From: Arenibacter sp. ARW7G5Y1 | Lineage (GTDB): Bacteria; Bacteroidota; Bacteroidia; Flavobacteriales; Flavobacteriaceae | Direction of reading: 5' to 3' | Length of the DNA stretch: 64,000 nucleotides | NCBI RefSeq assembly: GCF_003201775.1 | Contig: NZ_QJJZ01000007.1 | Coordinates: 186,001-250,000 of the forward strand | Part shown: positions 47,315 through 56,196 of the stretch, one piece after another | How positions within the stretch are numbered: the first letter of the stretch is position 1 | Layout: each line of letters opens with the position of its first letter | Program-made: the position numbers and the translations under genes | Notes under the pieces: model-generated | Told to the model about the DNA's origin: nothing | Database searches by the model: none | The model's input: the letters and a program-made list of their open reading frames with translations, nothing else

Positions 47315-48367
47315 CTAAATCTGTTTCATTTTATGTAAGACCTCTTTGGTGGATTGCCGTTTAATAAGGCCTGTTTCCAAAACGATTTCTTTGTAAACAA
47401 TGGGTTCCTTTTTTTTTACTTGTTGCATTTCCCTGTAAAGTTGCTTAAAAGCCGCTTTCCCCATTTCGAATCCCGGTTGGTCAATGGTAGTTAGGCTAGG
47501 AGAGATGACCGATGACATAAACCAATTGCTAAACCCTACAATGGATATGTCTTCTGGAATTTTGACACCTTGTTCATTGAACTCCGTAATGGCGCCTATA
47601 GCCACTAAATCCGTATTTATAAAGATACCGTCCACATTATTGTGATCTTTTAACAATTGCCGCGCATTCATTTTTCCTTCTTCAAAGCTATTATCACCAC
47701 ATTCGCAGATGTACACTAAAGAAGGATCATAGGGCATATTGTTGTCCAACAAAGCTTTCTTGTAACCAAGAAACCTATCAATGGAATTTTGTGGTAAAAG
47801 TGCTCCCCTAAAATGTGCAATTCTTTTGCATCCAGTATCTATTAAATGTTGCGTTGCCGTATAGGCTGCTTTTCTATCATCTATAATGACCTTGGAGCAT
47901 TTTACTATTTTGGCAATCTTATCGAACATCACCAAGGGTTTGTCCTGTGCCAGGACATCGGTTATGTGATTGTATTCTGCAGTACCATTGGCCAGGGATA
48001 TTAAAATACCATCAACACGTTGACTCATCAACAGTTGAATCTGCTTTTTTTCCAAATCATAGGATTCATTCGACTGAAGAATAATGACCAGATAACCTTT
48101 TTTTTCCGCCTGGGCAACAATTCCCTTTATGACACTGGAGAAAAAATGGTGGACAATTTCAGGAATTATGAGGCCGATGGTCTTGGATTCCTTGGTCCTT
48201 AAATTTACGGCAAAGGCATTGGGTTTATAGTTCAAGGTTTGGGCCAACTCTTTCACCATGGCCTTGGTTTTTTTACTAATATCAGGATAGTCTTTGAGCG
48301 CTTTTGAAACGGTGGTCACAGAAATATTCAATTGTTCTGCGATTTCTTTTAGGGTAACGGGTTTCAT
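47315..48367 (-). CDS. LacI-family transcriptional regulator
   Basis: The 350-residue repressor/activator has an N-terminal LacI HTH (TLKEIAEQLNISVTTVSKAL, KDYPDISKKTKAMVKELAQT, LNYKPNAFAVNLRTKESKTI). A periplasmic-binding-protein-like effector domain follows (GLIIPEIVHHFFSSVIKGI, RVDGILISLANGT, DGIFINTDLVAIGAITEFNE, SIVGFSNWFMSSVISPSLTT). It is the probable controller of the susCD and permease/kinase/phosphorylase operons on its two sides. Two identical operator-like 14-mers 21 bp apart sit 45 bp upstream of its start, suggesting autoregulation. The effector is probably the imported sugar or its phosphate (inference). Confidence 0.95.
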   Translation of the reverse strand: MKPVTLKEIAEQLNISVTTVSKALKDYPDISKKTKAMVKELAQTLNYKPNAFAVNLRTKESKTIGLIIPEIVHHFFSSVIKGIVAQAEKKGYLVIILQSNESYDLEKKQIQLLMSQRVDGILISLANGTAEYNHITDVLAQDKPLVMFDKIAKIVKCSKVIIDDRKAAYTATQHLIDTGCKRIAHFRGALLPQNSIDRFLGYKKALLDNNMPYDPSLVYICECGDNSFEEGKMNARQLLKDHNNVDGIFINTDLVAIGAITEFNEQGVKIPEDISIVGFSNWFMSSVISPSLTTIDQPGFEMGKAAFKQLYREMQQVKKKEPIVYKEIVLETGLIKRQSTKEVLHKMKQI

Positions 48368-48411
48368 TCTGGGTTAGTTTTATAATAAAAATACTAAAAA
48401 AATGAAAATCT

Positions 48412-48446
48412 AAATCGTTTTCGTTCATTTCGAAATCGTTTTCGTT
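48412..48446. promoter_or_regulatory. Twin LacI-type operator candidate
   Basis: Two exact copies of AAATCGTTTTCGTT (48412-48425 and 48433-48446) are spaced 21 bp, two helical turns. The core AAtCGttttCGTT is near-palindromic, as LacI-family sites are. They lie 45 bp upstream of the regulator's start codon. Confidence 0.7.
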
Positions 48447-48962
48447 AACTAATATGATAATTCAAGCCATTATTAGCTATAAATTACACCAAGTTTGTTC
48501 CAATCCTTGTTAAATAGTGGTCCCCAATATCATTAAAAGGCCCTTATCAAATGGTCAATGGAGAAATGAGGCGCAATTTACTGGGACAGACTATGACATG
48601 ATGAAATTATTAGGCAGTTATACCATCGTTACTCGATGGCTTGGAAAGCCTATGACGAAATATAGATTTTTTTAGGTTGGTTGATTGTTTTTTTAGATTG
48701 AATGTAAATAGAGTTGATGTTTAGGTGACTAAGGTCAGCTCTTTTACTTATAATGCGGTCTTTCGTTCAATAAGATCAACTATATTGAAGAACTCCTGTC
48801 TGACTCTAAAAGGGTTATTTAAAAAAACAAACAAGTTTATCAGATGAATTGCATAGCTTTAGTAGGTTCTTTTGATACACTATTTTGGAAATAGCGCTTT
48901 TACTTATTGGTTTGGTGTCTATTTTTTGAAGTGGAAGGAAAACCTTGAAGAAGGTTCCAGTA

Positions 48963-48970
48963 TATTTTTG
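48963..48970 (+). promoter_or_regulatory. Bacteroidota -7 element (TATTTTTG) for the MFS operon
   Basis: It matches TAnnTTTG and lies 43 bp before the MFS start. A TTG at 48945-48947 is slightly too close for an ideal -33 box. Confidence 0.4.
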
Positions 48971-49013
48971 ACATATTAGTAGAAATTGTATTCTAACCTC
49001 CATCAATATACCA

Positions 49014-50348
49014 ATGTTAAATAAACCTAAGTTAAGTTTCTGGCAAATTTGGAATATGAATTTCGGATTTTTGGGTATTCAGTTCGGCTTCGGACTGCAG
49101 CAGGCCAACATGAGTCCTATTTATAGATATTTAGGGGCTGATGAGGCACAAATACCTTGGCTCTGGCTTGCCGGACCTTTAACCGGTTTGTTGGTACAAC
49201 CTATCATAGGGGCTATGAGCGATAAAACTTGGACCAAGTTGGGACGCCGTCGCCCGTACTTTTTAGTAGGTGCTATTTTGGCGAGTATTGCCCTGATTTT
49301 TATGCCCTATTCTTCTACGCTTTGGATGGCGGCAGGATTGTTATGGATTTTGGATGCCTCTATGAATGTTGCCATGGAACCCTTTAGAGCCTTTATTGCG
49401 GATAAATTGCCGGGAGAACAAAGATCCTTGGGATTTTCGGTACAAAGCTTTTTTGTTGGATTAGGCCAATTTTCGGCAAACATAATGCCTTGGTTATTGG
49501 GGTTTTTAGGAATCATAACCCTTGGGGCTTATGGAGCGATTGCAGAGTTGGAAGACTCAAACGGTATTCCCAATTTTATTAAATATTCCTTTGTTTTGGG
49601 TGCAGCGGTAATGTTAGGTACCGTATTGTGGACCATTTTTACTACGGACGAATTTCCGCCCGAGGATATTGAAAAATTGAAAAAGGAAAAAGTAGGTATT
49701 GCTAGTGTCTTGAAGGAAGTTAAGGAAGCAATTATAAGTATGCCCAAAACCATGAAACAACTCTGGTGGGTTATGTTCTTTGTTTGGTATGGCCTGCCCT
49801 TAATGTGGCAATTTCTCTCCTTGGCCATTGCACGCCATGTATTTGATGCGGCATCACCGGCACATCCAGATTTTGAAAAGGGAGCATTTTATGGGGGAAT
49901 AAGTCTGGCCATATTTAGTGTGGCCTGCTTTACAATTTCCTTTGCCATTCCATGGATTGGAAAAAAATTGGGCCACAGGTTAACACATGCCGTTTTCTTG
50001 GCAATAGGAGCCATAGGTTTTCTTACAATGCAAATAGCGACCACTACCAACATGTTTTACTTATGTATGTTTTTGGTGGGAATGGCATGGGCCTCCATAA
50101 TGGCCGTTCCCTATGTAATACTTTCGTTTTCCGTCCCCAAGGACCGCATGGGGGTCTATATGGGCATTTTTAATATGTTTATTGTGGTTCCACAATTTAT
50201 AAGTATGGCTACCGTACCGTTTTACTACGATGCTTTGTTTCTTGGGGACCCTCGAAATGCCTTGGCTTTTGTAGGGGTCTGTTTTATTCTGGGAGCTATT
50301 TCTTGTTTCTTTATTTCCAAGGATTATGCCAAGATACAAGTTGATTAG
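49014..50348 (+). CDS. MFS sugar permease, SLC45/maltose-sucrose type
   Basis: The 444-residue inner-membrane protein has 12 predicted helices. The N-terminus ([30 protein letters not shown]) and the loop [20 protein letters not shown] match bacterial relatives of SLC45/plant sucrose-H+ symporters (GPH-like MFS). The loop before helix 7 carries [18 protein letters not shown]. It imports a disaccharide or glucoside with protons. It is the first gene of a plus-strand operon with a PfkB kinase and a GH13_18 enzyme, divergent from lacI. That neighbourhood favours sucrose. Substrate is inferred, not proven. Confidence 0.9.
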   Translation: MLNKPKLSFWQIWNMNFGFLGIQFGFGLQQANMSPIYRYLGADEAQIPWLWLAGPLTGLLVQPIIGAMSDKTWTKLGRRRPYFLVGAILASIALIFMPYSSTLWMAAGLLWILDASMNVAMEPFRAFIADKLPGEQRSLGFSVQSFFVGLGQFSANIMPWLLGFLGIITLGAYGAIAELEDSNGIPNFIKYSFVLGAAVMLGTVLWTIFTTDEFPPEDIEKLKKEKVGIASVLKEVKEAIISMPKTMKQLWWVMFFVWYGLPLMWQFLSLAIARHVFDAASPAHPDFEKGAFYGGISLAIFSVACFTISFAIPWIGKKLGHRLTHAVFLAIGAIGFLTMQIATTTNMFYLCMFLVGMAWASIMAVPYVILSFSVPKDRMGVYMGIFNMFIVVPQFISMATVPFYYDALFLGDPRNALAFVGVCFILGAISCFFISKDYAKIQVD

Positions 50349-50448
50349 ATAAGGAGGACAGACCAGTGTAGTGGATAACATTAATGGGTTTTTGGGAGTA
50401 TAGGGGGTAAGTGAAAAACATTTCAGGAATTATAAATAGTAAGACTAT

Positions 50449-51375
50449 ATGGGAAGCATAGATATTCTATGTATTGGAGAAGTACTTGTTGATTTTATTG
50501 GGCACCAGCCGGGGGTTAATATTAATGAAACAAGGGATTATCACAGATATTTGGGAGGTTCCCCAACCAATGTGGCCATGAATTCTGCCAGATTGGGGTT
50601 GAAATCGGTTTTGGTAGCCACGGTCGGGAATGATGCTTTTGGGGATTATGTATTTAAGCGACTCGCAGAAGTTGGGGTTGAAACAAAATATATCAAGGTC
50701 GTAGAGGCCAAGCCCACCAGTGTTATTTTTGTTTCAAGGACCGAGAATACTCCGGATTTTATTCCTTTTCGCGAGGCCGATTATCGTATTACCGAAGACC
50801 AGATCAACAAAGGCCTCCTTGAGAATACCACCATATTTCACACAACCTGTTTTGCCCTAAGCAAAGATCCTGCCCAAACTACCATTTTAAAAAAAGCGGA
50901 AGAAGCTTACCATTTAGGTTGCAAGTTGAGCATTGACGTAAATTATGCCAAAAAGTTATGGAACAGTCAGGCCGTAGCGCTAGAAGTGATCAAGGCATAT
51001 TGTAAGTTTGATCCTCTGGTGAAGATCAGTGAGGACGATATGTTGCGACTTTTTGAGAAGAAGTTGCCGCACGATGAAATATTTACTTTCTTTCATGAGG
51101 CAGGTGTAGGGACGGTATGTTTGACGCTGGGCAGCCTTGGGGTTAAATTGTCGCAAAAAGGCAAAGGGGTGGTTCAATTGCCTGCCATAAAGGTTGATAA
51201 TGTGATGGACGCCACTGGAGCCGGAGACGCATTTTGGTCAGGGTTTTTGTTTGCCTATATCAAAGAAAAGCCTATTGAAAAATGCTTGAAGGTTGCCTTG
51301 CAGCTTGCGGCACTAAAACTTCAGAACGTAGGTAGGTTGCCGGATAATATCAATATAATATCCAAACTTCTATAA
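50449..51375 (+). CDS. PfkB-family sugar kinase, probable fructokinase
   Basis: The 308-residue cytosolic kinase has a ribokinase fold: N-terminal ILCIGEVLVDFIG, the substrate-site GGSPTNVAMNSARLGLKSVL, LVATVGNDAFGDYVFKRLAE, and the C-terminal anion-hole/catalytic DATGAGDAFWSGFLFAYI with catalytic Asp260. It phosphorylates a sugar with ATP. Fructose is the expected substrate because the next gene, 47 bp downstream, encodes a sucrose-phosphorylase-like enzyme that would liberate fructose, and the previous gene is an SLC45-type permease. 2-Keto-3-deoxygluconate kinases share the fold and cannot be excluded from sequence alone. Confidence 0.9.
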   Translation: MGSIDILCIGEVLVDFIGHQPGVNINETRDYHRYLGGSPTNVAMNSARLGLKSVLVATVGNDAFGDYVFKRLAEVGVETKYIKVVEAKPTSVIFVSRTENTPDFIPFREADYRITEDQINKGLLENTTIFHTTCFALSKDPAQTTILKKAEEAYHLGCKLSIDVNYAKKLWNSQAVALEVIKAYCKFDPLVKISEDDMLRLFEKKLPHDEIFTFFHEAGVGTVCLTLGSLGVKLSQKGKGVVQLPAIKVDNVMDATGAGDAFWSGFLFAYIKEKPIEKCLKVALQLAALKLQNVGRLPDNINIISKLL

Positions 51376-51422
51376 ATTTTAATCCGTTGACTGAAAGGTC
51401 AATATTGAATTCACTAAAGTAA

Positions 51423-53171
51423 ATGTGCTCAGAAAACAAACCAATTAGCAATACCATTGGTAGGGGTGTAATGTTCAATGCCTATCCGGATAGCATAGGA
51501 AGCAATTTGCACGATCTGGTGGGTATGTTGGAAATGCCCGAGTTCAAAGATGTGTTTTCGTTGTTTTATGTTTTGCCTACTTTTTTTAATAGTGATTTGG
51601 ACAGAGGCTTTTCCATAATAAATTATGATTTAAATAAGGCATTGGTTTCCGAAGAAGATCTTAAAGCTCTGGATAGGCTAAACATAAAGCTCAAGTTCGA
51701 TATTGTTTTAAACCATTTATCGGTGGCTTCGCCCCAGTTTCAGGACGTATTGAAACATGGCGATGACTCAAAATACAAAGACTTTTTTATCAATTGGAAC
51801 GAGTTTTGGGAAGGTAATGGACATATGGATGCCAATGGGGTTATAATCCCCAAAAAAGAGTTTCTTAAAAAACTTTTTATGAGGAAATCCGGATTGCCCA
51901 TTTTAAAAGTAGTTTTTCCAGATGGTACGGAAAGGCCCTTTTGGAATACTTTTTATCAGCGTATAGATTATAAGAAAATAAGTCCCAAAGATCTTGATGG
52001 TATAAAAGGTCTATCAAGTGGTCAGATATCATCAATCTGTGATCGGGTAAATGAGGCCATATCCAAAGGTGCGGACTTTAACGATTTTGATTTTGAAGAC
52101 GGCAATCAGTTCAAAAGTGAGATCCTGAAGATTGTGAACCGAAATCGGTCCTATTTGGGGCAAATGGATGTGAATGCCAAATCGCCACTGGTGTGGAATT
52201 TTTACGAAGAAACCCTGGAAAAGGTGAGGGGTTTTGGCGGTAAGATTTTAAGGTTGGATGCCTTCGCCTATCTGCATAAGGAGGTTGGGCAATCCAACTT
52301 TTTCAATAAGCCGGGTACTTGGGAGTATCTGGACCGCATTAAGAAAATTGCCCGAAAGAACGGTTTAATGTTACTACCGGAGATTCATGCAGAATACGGA
52401 CTTCATTTGCACGATGAGGTGGCCGCAGAGGGCTATTGTATTTACGATTTTTTCTTGCCGGGACTCACTATTCACACTATTGAAAATGCGAGTAACAAGG
52501 CACTGTTGGAATGGGTTGGCGAAATATTGGAAAAGGGTTACAAAACCGTAAACATGTTGGGCTGTCACGACGGGATACCTGTGTTGGACCTAAAAGGCAA
52601 GGAGGTGGATGGTGTTTACCACAAAGGTTTGCTGCAGGATAAGGAGATAGAGGATATAATGAATAGGATTATGGAAAGGGGTGGAAGGGTTAAAAATCTG
52701 TATGATCCATCAGGGAAAAAGATTTCTTATTACCAGGTAAACGCAACTTTTTTTAGTGCCTTGGGAGAGGATGAACAAAAACTGTTATTGGCTAGGGCCA
52801 TTCAAATGTTTATGCCAGGGATTCCTCAAGTGTGGTATTTGGATGTTTTTGCAGGAAAGAACGATTATACTGCTGCGGATATGGGGGGTGGTTCGGGCCA
52901 TAAGGAAATTAATAGAACAAATTTAACCATGCAGGAGGTGGAACAGGGTATAAAAAGGGACATCGTAAAGAATCAACTCGCCATAATCAAATTAAGAAAT
53001 ACTTCCAAGGCATTTTTAGGCTCCGTAAAAATTAATGAAACTCCGGAGGGTGAATTGGATATTGTTTGGACAAATAATGGAGCCATGGCGCAGTTGAGAG
53101 CGAATCTTAAAACCAATACCTTTCGCATAGACCATAGTCAAAACGGTATTGCGGAAAGCTTGGTGTTTTAG
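51423..53171 (+). CDS. GH13 subfamily 18 phosphorylase, sucrose-phosphorylase-like, with large insertion
   Basis: The 582-residue cytosolic enzyme (no signal peptide) has GH13_18 signatures: GRGVMFNAYPDSIGSNLHDL, DIVLNHLSVASPQFQDVLKH, nucleophile Asp279 in ILRLDAFAYLHKE, acid/base Glu320 in LLPEIHAEY, stabiliser Asp383 in LGCHDGIPVLDLKG, and QVNATFFSALGEDEQKLLLA, GIPQVWYLDVFAGKND. Known members use phosphate to split sucrose, sucrose-6-phosphate, glucosylglycerol or glucosylglycerate, giving glucose-1-phosphate. It is about 80-90 residues longer than typical sucrose phosphorylase because of an insertion (about 175-255) between the TFYQRIDY and GQMDVNAKSPLVW blocks. The kinase and permease genes upstream favour sucrose; the insertion leaves specificity open. 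Confidence 0.88.
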   Translation: MCSENKPISNTIGRGVMFNAYPDSIGSNLHDLVGMLEMPEFKDVFSLFYVLPTFFNSDLDRGFSIINYDLNKALVSEEDLKALDRLNIKLKFDIVLNHLSVASPQFQDVLKHGDDSKYKDFFINWNEFWEGNGHMDANGVIIPKKEFLKKLFMRKSGLPILKVVFPDGTERPFWNTFYQRIDYKKISPKDLDGIKGLSSGQISSICDRVNEAISKGADFNDFDFEDGNQFKSEILKIVNRNRSYLGQMDVNAKSPLVWNFYEETLEKVRGFGGKILRLDAFAYLHKEVGQSNFFNKPGTWEYLDRIKKIARKNGLMLLPEIHAEYGLHLHDEVAAEGYCIYDFFLPGLTIHTIENASNKALLEWVGEILEKGYKTVNMLGCHDGIPVLDLKGKEVDGVYHKGLLQDKEIEDIMNRIMERGGRVKNLYDPSGKKISYYQVNATFFSALGEDEQKLLLARAIQMFMPGIPQVWYLDVFAGKNDYTAADMGGGSGHKEINRTNLTMQEVEQGIKRDIVKNQLAIIKLRNTSKAFLGSVKINETPEGELDIVWTNNGAMAQLRANLKTNTFRIDHSQNGIAESLVF

Positions 53172-53190
53172 AACTGGCATTTTCCATTTT

Positions 53191-53913
53191 TTAAAAATAT
53201 TTACCCGTCCATACGATATCAGACGGTATGGATTGCGAGGAAGTAACGGTTATTTTAAGGGGCTTTATTATTTTGTCGAATACATTTTCTTCATACATGC
53301 TAGGTATAGTGTATTCGGCAACGTTTTCAATTTTATACTCAACGAAATTAAACCCGGCTTTCAGTTGTATATTGTAAGAGTACGAGGTTACAATATTGTC
53401 TTTTTCCGTGTTGGCGATGGTGGAAGTGCATTCCCCTTGATAATTAAAGTCCGATTCGATATAAACCAGTTCAAAATAAGATCCGATTATGGCGTTATTG
53501 GAAAAGGTGTCTTCCAGCCAAGGCACCAACGCTTTATCCGTGACCATAAAGATCAGGCCGGAATACGGATTATCCTTTGAGTTTAATGAAATGTACCCAG
53601 CATTTACGGCTTTCACATTTTTATCCTCTGATAGAAGGTCATAACTATTATCACACTTGGAAAATAGGGTATAGGCCGTGTCCGACATGTAATTCGCTTT
53701 TGTAGCATCGGAAATAAAATTTAAATCTTTTGGAAATTTAAAATCCAATTCCCCTGAATCCGAGATAGTTCCTATGGGTATTGGACTATCCGTTCCAAAG
53801 GTATTCAGCACCACATTCATAGCCTTTAGGGGGTAATCCCTGATTATTGGTTGTGATTGGACCAAACTATGGTTAAGGATAAAAAGCATAAAATACAGCA
53901 TTGACTTTTTCAT
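53191..53913 (-). CDS. Secreted hypothetical protein, last gene of the CHAT-lipoprotein cluster
   Basis: I do not recognise a family. The 240-residue protein has a signal peptide (MKKSMLYFMLFILNHSLVQS) and a mature, mostly beta-stranded body with several acidic loops. Three Cys residues may be relevant to disulfides. It is 12 bp after the DUF3592 gene on the same strand, so it is the 3' end of an eight-gene operon of exported and membrane proteins. It is convergent with the GH13_18 gene (19 bp between stops). Function unknown. Confidence 0.75.
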   Translation of the reverse strand: MKKSMLYFMLFILNHSLVQSQPIIRDYPLKAMNVVLNTFGTDSPIPIGTISDSGELDFKFPKDLNFISDATKANYMSDTAYTLFSKCDNSYDLLSEDKNVKAVNAGYISLNSKDNPYSGLIFMVTDKALVPWLEDTFSNNAIIGSYFELVYIESDFNYQGECTSTIANTEKDNIVTSYSYNIQLKAGFNFVEYKIENVAEYTIPSMYEENVFDKIIKPLKITVTSSQSIPSDIVWTGKYF

Positions 53914-53925
53914 TGAATATTTGTT

Positions 53926-54411
53926 TTAAGGGGTAGATACGTACTCTATGATCTCCACAATTAAGGAGGGGCGATAAAAAGATATGGCTCCTAATGAAAA
54001 AAGTATGGATAATAGTAGTAAAGCCTCCATTACACCATCTTTTCTTCCAGGTTCCAAGGTGGATATGCCGGGGTTTGATGGGTTGTAGAAAACTGTAAGC
54101 TGTTTTCCCTGGACATATTTGGCGATTAAACCTGAAGCTTTCTTTTGGTTTAAATTTTTAAAGGAATTGGCGAAAAATGGTTTTTTTCCTGTATAAGTGG
54201 TCCCGTTTAATTCATAGGTATAAATAAAATCGATTATTTTGGATATGGGGAAATCGAGTCCCTTTGTAACCACACCTTTAACTTTTGGCCATTGATGGGA
54301 TTGTTTGGCCCACCACCAACGACGAAATGTGGTAAATAAAAATGGTAGAAGTACCAATTGCAGAACAAGACCTGCTATTTGAAATTGACTAAGGGATTCA
54401 AAGTATTGCAT
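53926..54411 (-). CDS. DUF3592 membrane protein
   Basis: The 161-residue protein has two transmembrane segments: LVLQLVLLPFLFTTFRRWWW near 13-33 and LLLLSILFSLGAISFYRPSL near 131-150. Between them is a beta domain of DUF3592 type (WPKVKGVVTKG, IYTYELNGTTYTGKKPFF, GKQLTVFYNPSNPGISTLEPG). DUF3592 proteins are inner-membrane proteins of unknown function, with the YNPxxPxxS.L.PG motif as hallmark. It lies 20 bp after the interrupted lipoprotein gene and 12 bp before the next secreted-protein gene, so it is part of the same operon. Nothing in the sequence reveals its partner. Confidence 0.88.
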   Translation of the reverse strand: MQYFESLSQFQIAGLVLQLVLLPFLFTTFRRWWWAKQSHQWPKVKGVVTKGLDFPISKIIDFIYTYELNGTTYTGKKPFFANSFKNLNQKKASGLIAKYVQGKQLTVFYNPSNPGISTLEPGRKDGVMEALLLLSILFSLGAISFYRPSLIVEIIEYVSTP

Positions 54412-54431
54412 GACTTTAGGTATTATTCATT

Positions 54432-55058
54432 TTAGTTTTTAAATCTACTCAAATTATCAATGCCCATGGCTTTCCAAAGTGCATTGGTGTCCATTCCCTT
54501 GGCTTCCACGGTTACATAAAATCTATTTTCGTAAAGAAATCTAAGTTCGGATTGAAAATCTGCTTTGGTATCTGCATCCCGATCGGTACCAAAAGTTAAA
54601 ATTCCGTTGCGCTCTACTTTGGAATATCTTATGGTATTGTTGCTCTCGGAAGTTATTTTGTTTAGGTGTAACATTTTTAAGGGTATAATGGCACCAATCG
54701 CTTTCTGGCCGGCGGCATCCAAAATTTCCATTCTAATGGTGTCATCTCCAAAGCTGCCTACAACAAGTTGGGTATCGGTAATTTTGGGTTCTATTTTGTT
54801 CTGTTCCTAAGGATCCAAACTTAGATTGCTCAGTTTTTTCGGGAATGCCTCTATTAGTTGGTCATCTGTTAGTGGGGTCTTGGTGCCTAAACCCTTGCGT
54901 AGATCATCATATTTTTTATTGATATCCCCATTCTTTCCGCTAACTTCATTTATTGCCCCATCCAAAACTTTGGATGCTGAGGGATCTGACGTTTTTGGAG
55001 TTTCTTTACATGAAACCAAAAGCAGAATGACAAAGGCCGATTTTAGTAGATTTTTCAT
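54432..55058 (-). pseudogene. Lipoprotein gene split by an in-frame TAG (paralogue of the next gene upstream)
   Basis: The first part (55058 to 54807) encodes MKNLLKSAFVILLLVSC (lipobox Cys17) through PLTDDQLIEAFPKKLSNL and stops at TAG (54807-54809). The same frame then stays open for 125 codons to 54432, reading EQNKIEPKITDTQLVVGSFG at once after the stop and ending LWKAMGIDNLSRFKN. The whole, 208 residues with the stop as one codon, is collinear with the neighbouring 201-residue lipoprotein (shared PLT-x-x-QL, YGSF/VGSF, F.Y..RF.V..E, LW...I.NL). So one base change, a sequencing error or stop readthrough splits a single gene. An internal Met at 54731 could restart the C-terminal part, but without a signal peptide. 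Function unknown. Confidence 0.85.
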
Positions 55059-55063
55059 TTTTT

Positions 55064-55669
55064 TTAATTGTATTGATCTAATTTTTTTAAATTTTCAAAG
55101 TCGATGTATGACCATAAGTCATCAGGGGAGTCCGATCCTTCTAAAGAAATTCGGAATCTATCATTGTAGATAAAAGAAATTTGGTTTCTTTTAATTTTTG
55201 GTTGTAAAAAAGCAACGGTTTTGTAGCCATCTCGTTCTTGGTATACGTATTCTGTTCCTTCCGGACCCTGATTCTTGAATTTTAAGCTATCAAAAAAGTT
55301 GCGAACTATGGCCTTTGAGCCCGACCCGTCCTCTATCCAGAAATTATAGGGACTATCAAAAGAACCATACGCTCCATTGGCAGCTTGACTGCTGGCCTCG
55401 TATCTGTGTTCACCTAATTTTGCATTACCGTTAATATGTTCCGGTATTATGGCTAATAATTGTTCACCCGTTAAAGGCGCTTTCTTTTTTAAAGCTTTAT
55501 AAAGAGCTTTTTGATTTTCGGAATCTTGGTATGGATTCTTAGTTGTGTTCCCTTTTTGGGAAGGAGAAGTGACCTTTGTGTCCACAACTTCTTTTTTATC
55601 TGTTTTGGAGCCCTCTTGACAGGCGGCTGCCAAGAGAATAATCAGTACATAAAATAGATTGGTTTTCAT
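55064..55669 (-). CDS. Hypothetical lipoprotein, intact paralogue of the interrupted neighbour
   Basis: The 201-residue lipoprotein has a lipobox ending at Cys17 (LLAAAC), then a low-complexity Lys/Thr/Ser linker (about 18-50). A folded domain (about 55-200) follows with KAPLTGEQLLAIIPEHINGN, YGSFDSPYNFWIEDGSGSKA and QISFIYNDRFRISLEGSDSP. The family is not recognised. The C-terminal domain is also present in the next gene, only 5 bp downstream, indicating tandem duplication. It is in the middle of the CHAT-lipoprotein operon, 12 bp after a small secreted protein gene. An envelope location is clear; function is not. Confidence 0.82.
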   Translation of the reverse strand: MKTNLFYVLIILLAAACQEGSKTDKKEVVDTKVTSPSQKGNTTKNPYQDSENQKALYKALKKKAPLTGEQLLAIIPEHINGNAKLGEHRYEASSQAANGAYGSFDSPYNFWIEDGSGSKAIVRNFFDSLKFKNQGPEGTEYVYQERDGYKTVAFLQPKIKRNQISFIYNDRFRISLEGSDSPDDLWSYIDFENLKKLDQYN

Positions 55670-55681
55670 ACGTATAAATGA

Positions 55682-56080
55682 TTATGGTATTAATTTAAAA
55701 TGTTCATCCAAAACTTTATTGGGTCTTTTATCCCTGTAGATGTAAGTGGCTTTTATATTGGCAGTGGGATTGGTATTGGGCTGGCCATAAGGAATGGTGT
55801 AGGATATTTCAAAAGTCCTGTTGGCTATACCATTGTTGTTGTAAACGGTCATTTTAAATATAGTACGCCCATTACCATTTTCTATATTTTTGGGCACTTC
55901 GTTCCAATGTAACCAAGGCTTCGTTTTTTCTCCAATTTTAGCGAAAAGGGTAGTGTTGCCATTGTTGATCTCAATTTTGGGAAAACTCCCGTCTGCATCA
56001 AGGTTGTAAAAACTCAATTGACCATTCATGTTTCTGGAAAATAGTAAGACTGCCAATAGTAGTATAAATTGCATATGCAT
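55682..56080 (-). CDS. Small secreted hypothetical protein
   Basis: The 132-residue protein has a signal peptide (MQFILLLAVLLFSRNMNG; the start may be Met1 at 56080 or Met3 at 56074). The short mature domain has mixed beta strands (LSFYNLDADGSFPKIEINNG, RTIFKMTVYNNNGIANRTFE, NIKATYIYRDKRPNKVLDE). I do not recognise a family. It lies between the CHAT-like lipoprotein gene (116 bp upstream, the largest gap in the cluster) and the lipoprotein pair, all on the minus strand. The larger gap could hold an internal promoter. Confidence 0.7.
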   Translation of the reverse strand: MHMQFILLLAVLLFSRNMNGQLSFYNLDADGSFPKIEINNGNTTLFAKIGEKTKPWLHWNEVPKNIENGNGRTIFKMTVYNNNGIANRTFEISYTIPYGQPNTNPTANIKATYIYRDKRPNKVLDEHFKLIP

Positions 56081-56196
56081 GATTTTGTAGTTATTGGTTC
56101 TTAATAGTACTTTAAACTTTCATTTTGGAGGAAGATGTGTCAACCTTGGGGGCGGATATCAATACTGCCTATTTTATGTTGTTTTTTAAGTGTCGA

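Larger units (their letters stand above)
48368..49013. other. Divergent regulatory region (lacI / MFS permease)
   Basis: No gene is accepted in 646 bp. It contains the twin operator candidate (48412-48446) near lacI and a TATTTTTG -7 element (48963-48970) near the MFS gene. The middle is unstructured AT-rich DNA. Confidence 0.55.

Noticed and set aside
54565-54810. Plus-strand 81-codon frame opposite the split lipoprotein gene
   Set aside because: The minus strand shows homology to the neighbouring paralogue on both sides of the stop, so the plus-strand frame is a shadow.
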